Assembly (NCBI GenBank): GCA_012295275.1
Contig: CM022669.1
Coordinates: 4,221,777-4,249,276 of the forward strand
DNA from: Chrysomallon squamiferum
Taxonomy: Eukaryota > Mollusca > Gastropoda > Neomphalida > Peltospiridae
DNA: 27,500 nt
Direction: 5' to 3'
Shown: piece after piece, positions 22,111-27,500 of the stretch
How positions within the stretch are numbered: the stretch's first letter is position 1
How the letters are laid out: each line of letters opens with the position of its first letter
The notes under the pieces: generated by a model
Told to the model about the DNA's origin: nothing
The model's database searches: none
What the model saw: the letters and a program-made list of their open reading frames with translations, nothing else
Position numbers and translations under genes: made by a program

Positions 22111-22308
22111 ATGGTTTTTATTTTATGCTCTGAAACCAAGGAATTATACTGGCGCGGAATAAATCCGATAGAGGGGATTCAAATTTGATTGTGTGTAAAA
22201 TAGATGAGTCTGGGTGCAAAAATAGCTACTGTACTTTTGTTATTATCAGCAAGAAGGAAAACGACAGCATGATAAGTTTGAAAGTATTTTTAGTATGTGT
22301 GTAAAGTG

Positions 22309-22309
<1 letters not shown>

Positions 22310-22350
<41 letters not shown>
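22310..22350. repeat. (TG)n microsatellite
   Basis: About 20 TG units. A second (TG)n tract lies 180 bp to the right. Confidence 0.95.
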
Positions 22351-22351
<1 letters not shown>

Positions 22352-22419
22352 CGTATGTTCATGTTTTAGGCGTCTGATAAATTAATATCATTTATAAATA
22401 AATATCATATTTTTATTTT

Positions 22420-22438
22420 ATTATTATTATTATTATTG

Positions 22439-22471
<33 letters not shown>
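22420..22471. repeat. (ATT)n microsatellite
   Basis: ATT units with a GTTTGTT interruption, between two (TG)n tracts. Confidence 0.92.
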
Positions 22472-22525
22472 CGTATAGTGCAAAAATAAGTAAATTAGTA
22501 CTAATAATGTTATTATGGAGTTCAA

Positions 22526-22526
<1 letters not shown>

Positions 22527-22566
<40 letters not shown>
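22527..22566. repeat. (TG)n microsatellite
   Basis: About 19 TG units ending in TATACATATACA and a short CA stretch, forming a small inverted repeat. Confidence 0.95.
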
Positions 22567-22568
<2 letters not shown>

Positions 22569-23154
22569 CATATACAAACACATACACACACAAACTCATA
22601 TATGGCTACAGTCAAACAGACAGTGCGAGAATTAACTGGTCATTTCATAAACCAGTCAAAATTTCACATATAGCTAATTAAAAATATAAAAATTTAGTTT
22701 AAAAGTTACATGTATTTAAATCTGAGAAGATATGTTAACATATGTTCTGAAATAAAATCTAGTCAGTAGAACAGTAAGTACACAATCATCTCTAGGACAA
22801 GTGGCTTTTATGTATCACTTCATATTATTTAAATACTTCAAGCTCTGAGATTTTTTTTACCTGCATTCTAAATTTGAAAATCCCTGCGTTTCCAAATTGA
22901 TTTCCTTTTTCCGTTTTTATCCATTTTTTTCCGTCAAGTGTTAACCTAAAACCTAGAGCTTATGAAGTATCTGTACCTGAAATAACCTTACATTGATTAT
23001 CAAAGAAATTATTGTAGAGTTTGTTTACGAGAAAAAGTTTATCAATAATGCGGTCCTTACAGTGAAAAAGTGAGATAATCTTATTACACTGAAAGATTAA
23101 TTCAATCCGTTGCCAAGAAAGGTTAAATGTAATCATGTCCATGCACAGAAAGTA

Positions 23155-23340
23155 TCATATAACCCTACGTTTACAAAAAAACAGCTGATGTAACCTCATT
23201 TTTCAAAGAAACATTTCGTGCAATTATGTCCCAGTAAATATGATATAATCCTATCTTATTATGAAACAGCTGATGTAACTACGTCTTCAAACGAAATTAC
23301 TGATGAAACCATATCTTTCCAAACAATTTCAGTTTAATGG
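23155..23340. repeat. Degenerate tandem array with AACAGCTGATGTAAC units
   Basis: Units include AAACAGCTGATGTAACCTCA, GAAACAGCTGATGTAACTAC and CGAAATTACTGATGAAACCA, spaced roughly 40-95 bp. The unit includes the E-box CAGCTG twice. Confidence 0.55.
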
Positions 23341-23639
23341 TTTATCTGACTTGCGTGTTTTTTATGAAGACTCTCTGAAGCAGGTTTGTCTGCAAGAGAA
23401 GATTTGTCCAGTCTTGGTTTTACAATGAAATTATAATTGTGTCTTTTCTGCTTAGGCTGCTGCTCTTGCTGTTACAAGAAAGTATTAATGTCACCGCTAG
23501 CAATATTTGCTGCTTTTACAAGAAGCGGTTACTGGTTATATAAAAAAAAAATAAAAATAAAAATAATTTTTTTTTTTTTAAATTAAGAATCAATAGTTGT
23601 TTTGCTGCTGTTGTTGTTTTGTATTTGTTGTTTGTTTTG

Positions 23640-23830
23640 TTATTGTTTTGTTATTGTTTTTTCTTTTGTTTGTTTTTTTTTTTTTTTTTTTTTTTTTTCT
23701 GTGATGGGGTGGGGGTAATTTTTATTTTTTTTTATTTTATTATTATTAGTTCTTTTTGCTTCGTTTTTATTTTTCGTTTTTTCTATATTTTTCTTTTGTT
23801 AAGATTGGTTGTTACTTTTGAAAAGAAGGA
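23640..23830. repeat. T-rich low-complexity zone
   Basis: GTTATTGTTTT-type units and an uninterrupted run of 29 T residues. Phe-rich open frames here are not genes. Confidence 0.9.
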
Positions 23831-24159
23831 CTGTCATTTTACAACAAATGGTAATCGTTTCTGCAAGAAGTGACATTCTTTCACAAGGAAAGTTTTGTTT
23901 TTTTGCTTTCACAGGCAGTAATGTCAGGTTAGCAATTTTGTGAATGACGTATCAGTTTGATGGCGAGATTTCGCTTGAAGACAACAACGGCTTCCCAAGG
24001 ATGTTGTTTAATAAGTCAGTGCAATTTGTTCTGTCTCTGGAGACCACGTTTAGTGTGACGTTTGATTCAAGCAATTCTGCTTGACCTAGAACACATCTAG
24101 ATTGCCGAATCAATTCTTTATCGGTGAATAGACTTCACGTGTACTAAAACTAATTTAAA

Positions 24160-24480
24160 TTCTTTAATAGTGTCACTGAATAAAATTATAAAGCTACGCT
24201 ATTAGCGAATATATAATCAGTATTATCACTGAACAGATTCGTCAATAAATTTCCTGAAAGCGAGCAAGGAATAAATCTGACAGTGCCACCACTGATAAAA
24301 ATGCCGCAATGGTACTGAATGAAATTAATGAAATATTGTTACTGAATGAAATTTGTCAATCTTGGCAATGAATAAAATGCATCAACAATGGTCCTGGATG
24401 AAATTAATCCACAAGGTTACTGAATAAAATTCATCAACAATATTGATGAATAACATTCCTCAGAATTATCAATGAATTGA
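24160..24480. repeat. Degenerate tandem array, core TTACTGAATAAAATTCATCA
   Basis: About ten diverged copies of a 27-45 bp unit with the core [G/A]TNACTGAATNAAATT(C/A)ATCAA. Examples begin near 24171, 24225, 24312, 24340, 24363, 24417 and 24441. No open frame or terminal repeat was found. The unit recurs at irregular spacing, which points to an old, decayed minisatellite. Confidence 0.65.
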
Positions 24481-25489
24481 TATATAAGAAAAAAAAATGT
24501 TTTCCCGAAGACTTTAGTTCAAGATATAATAGTATAGCAATGGTTATTAATTCTTCAAAGAACATTTGAGATATATTTATTCTGGCTTCTAGATATTCCA
24601 CAACGACTGTTATTATATATTAACAATATATATAACATTCACGAACTAATTTCAAATAAAGAAAAAACATTTCTTTTAGAAATGGAGAGGAATATCAGTA
24701 TTTAGATTGACAGCATGCATGTCGTCAACAGTTAATTCTTAATGACGTGAAAAACACAAATTTTTTAATGCAGAAATAATGCAGCACAGACATAATCGAT
24801 AAAACGCCAAGAAGAGTATTTTCTTGATGACATCCATGTTTCCGAACGGAATACTTCGTTCTCCAAAATGTTTCAGTGAACATCATTCAGTGTTTATCGT
24901 ACATATTATCTTAGGCTTCCGTAAATGGACAATATAATTACGTCACCGTCATGTTTTAAAAACAGCTACATGCTAGTAAAAAGCTGCATTAAATCATTAC
25001 AGCTAAAATTCAAAATAAATTTATGATTTTTTATTTTATTTACGATTGAACATACTGAGAAAAAAACTCTAATAACTCGTTTACTTAACATGACTTGCAA
25101 GACAAGGACTATATAAAATACCGTACAATAAAAATAAAAAAAATGAAAAATAAATTCATAACCGGTTTTATATTCATTATTTTATTTGTTAAATAAACCA
25201 TGAAGTAGTAATTTAATTTATGCAGAGGTTAATTTATTAATGAAAGCATTGTCTTTTAAACTATTTCAAAAACTGATATGCAGTAATGAACGAAAAAGAG
25301 GTGTTTAATAATATTAATTATAAAGTAATTACGTGTGGAGATATCGGTAATCACTGAGTGTCGTTAGTTATTGGAAAGTGAACGCGGTGTGACATAAAAT
25401 GTACACGTTGTAATTACCACTGGTTGCTCTGACTCGTTATAATAATTATACGTCATTGATTAACTAAATATATAGGTGTGAGGTTATCT

Positions 25490-25910
25490 AGTCCTCTGTC
25501 TCTCTGCCTGTCTGACATTCTCCCTCACTCCCTCGACAGCTCAGTCTCTCTATTTATCTCTATCTCTCTCTACACCTCTCTCTAGTTCTCTTTCTATCTG
25601 TCTTTCTCTCTCACGCTCGCTTGCTCAGCTTGTCAGTGTATATATCAAATTCTTTCTAACAGCTCTTTCCACCTCTCTTTCACTGCTTTTCTTACCGCCC
25701 TCTCCGTGTTTATGTCATGCACACTCTCTCACTCAGTCTCGTTCACACCCTTCTCTGTCGTCTGTCTCTGTCTCTTTCTCTTTCTCTCACTCCTCTGTTC
25801 CTCTACTTTTCACTGCTCATTCTTCATTCTTTCCATCCTTGAAAAATTATCCTTCCCTAACGCCAACTGTTTTTTCTTTTTTTTTCTGATTTCTTCTTCT
25901 TTTACCCCCT
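25490..25910. repeat. Pyrimidine-rich tract (CTCT/CTGT)
   Basis: Four hundred bp are dominated by CTCTCT, CTGTCT and CTTTCT with scattered purines, the decayed remains of a (CT)n or (CTGT)n microsatellite. The plus-strand open frame at 25706-25915 (Ser/Phe/Leu-rich) is a by-product. Confidence 0.8.
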
Positions 25911-26899
25911 GCTAGTTTTCCCCGGCTCTTTGCCATTAGGATTTTCTCACAATACCGTTTCCGTTTACCGGCAGTGGCACTTTCAAGTAAGAGAAAATGA
26001 CGTCTAATAAATACACTTATCTACCTAAATAACCGGCAGAAACGCGTTAAATTCCATTTTATCAAGAAACTATCTTGTAAGACAGAGAGCGCGGAAAACG
26101 GAAAAAGACCACATTCATGTGTTATTAAAGTAAGAGGCTCTTCGCGGCTACCTTTCGCAGATTTCTGTGAAGATGATCTCAGAAGTTAGTTCTGGTAGTT
26201 AATCAAAATCAACGTTTGTAAAACTCTTCGCTTCGACCTTTTAAAGCGGAACATCGCAGCTTCTGTGACATTAAGACTAACGAACAGGAAACGGCAGGTA
26301 CAGATCTTCTCTCTGTTTTAGACATGAAATTTAACGAGTTAGAACCGTTGACAAATTAGGTTATATTTTTTTTTTTACTGATTCCTCTCTGTGTGAAGAC
26401 TTTGGAAGCTCACGGTTTCTATCAGGTCAAAGGGAAATGCAAGCCCGCATTCTGAGACCATTGCGCTCCGTGTCAAACATAGAATTAGTGCAGCTCTGTT
26501 GCTTTAGCCTTTTGTCGTCTTGTACATCCTAACATAGGCGATTCCGCTTGCTTCTAGCCAATAGTGGGATTCAAAACGTTTAACAATAAGTTCTCTCGTT
26601 AACAGCATGTCAAGTTGGACTCATTTAGGTCCAAACGTTTTGTCTGACACGTAGCGAAGACTACCAAGAGAATTTATTTGTTATAATTATCCCCCAAGTA
26701 TTAAAAATATCAAAAACACCGAGAAAATCTTGTATGATTAATGGTTGCATAATTTGAAAATATATCTATCTATATACAAGGATAGTTAGTATTATATTAG
26801 TTGTTTATTGTTCACCCACCTATGAAATGCCCAGAACCGTTACGAACCGGCTAAATCCGATCACTGGTTCTTGCCGACTGTTATCATATCTATGGCGTG

Positions 26900-27500
26900 T
26901 AGTATCGTACTTTCTTATACAGATTATTCTACCGTATCTCGTACATTCCTATATATATAATTTTAGCGTATCTCGTACATTCCTGTATAGATTATTTTAG
27001 CGTATCTCGTACATTCCTATATAGATTATTTTACCGTCTCTCGTATTCTTATATAGATTATTTTAGAGTATCTCGTACTTTCTTATATAGATTATTTTAC
27101 CGTATCTCGTACTTTCCTATATAGATTATTTTAGAGTATCTCGCACATTCTTATACAGATTATTTTAGCGTACCTCGTACTTCCTTATACAGATTATTCT
27201 AGCGTATCTCGTACTTTCATATACCGATTTTTCTAGCGTACCTCGTACTTCCTTATATTATAGATTATTATATCGCACTTCGTTCATTCTTATGTAGATT
27301 ATTCTAGCATATTCCTACATTCTTATATTATAAACTATTCTAGCGTATCTCGTACATTCTTATATAGATAATTTTATAGTATCTCGTACATTCTTATATA
27401 AATTATTTTAGCGTATCTCGTACATTCTTATATAGATTATTCTAGCATATCTCGTATATTGTTGAACGGATTATTTTAGCATCTCTCATACGTTCTTATA
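26900..27500. repeat. 34-bp minisatellite array reaching the window edge
   Basis: About 17-18 diverged head-to-tail units of about 34 bp with consensus halves CGTATCTCGTACATTCCTAT and ATAGATTATTTTAG. Units vary mainly in ACATTC/ACTTTC, TTAG/TTAC and CTAG positions, plus a few indels (TATTATAG near 27256 and 27328). The array runs past the right end of the window, so its true length is unknown. No coding potential was seen. Confidence 0.93.

Overview
This window is eukaryotic, intron-rich, AT-rich DNA packed with microsatellites: long (GA)n, (ATT)n, (TTTA)n and (CA)n tracts and several degenerate tandem arrays. The style and the gene content suggest a lophotrochozoan animal, most likely a mollusc. 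The species cannot be read from the sequence.

I recognise one gene. It lies on the minus strand and fills roughly positions 18360 to 1. It is a neurotrophin-receptor (Trk) family receptor tyrosine kinase. In transcript order (right to left) the exons are: three leucine-rich-repeat (LRR) exons (18286-18360, 15158-15229, 14478-14546), an LRR C-terminal cap (12700-12860), two homologous 276-nt exons that each encode the first immunoglobulin (Ig) domain (11906-12181 and 9555-9830), the second Ig domain (8734-9029), an extracellular stalk (7703-7875), the membrane span with juxtamembrane region and an NPHY motif (2521-2746), and three kinase exons (1619-1925, 282-519 and 1-132). The signal peptide/N-terminal cysteine exon is not identified. 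The end of the kinase lies beyond position 1. Every junction has a GT donor and an AG acceptor, and the phases agree throughout except inside the second Ig exon.

Two observations matter most. First, the Ig1 exon is duplicated in tandem. The copies have the same length and phases and roughly 56% identical residues, so splicing could choose either copy or include both in frame. Second, the Ig2 exon carries a one-base break: its first half is Trk-like in one frame, its second half is Trk-like in the -1 frame, and its length is one base short of the required phase. This may be an assembly error, an allele, a decayed gene or, less likely, recoding.

The remainder is intron and 5' flank. From 18361 to 27500 I found no convincing exon. 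That stretch holds a clustered pair of perfect CRE palindromes near 20104-20139, several degenerate arrays, and a 34-bp minisatellite (about 26900 to the window end).
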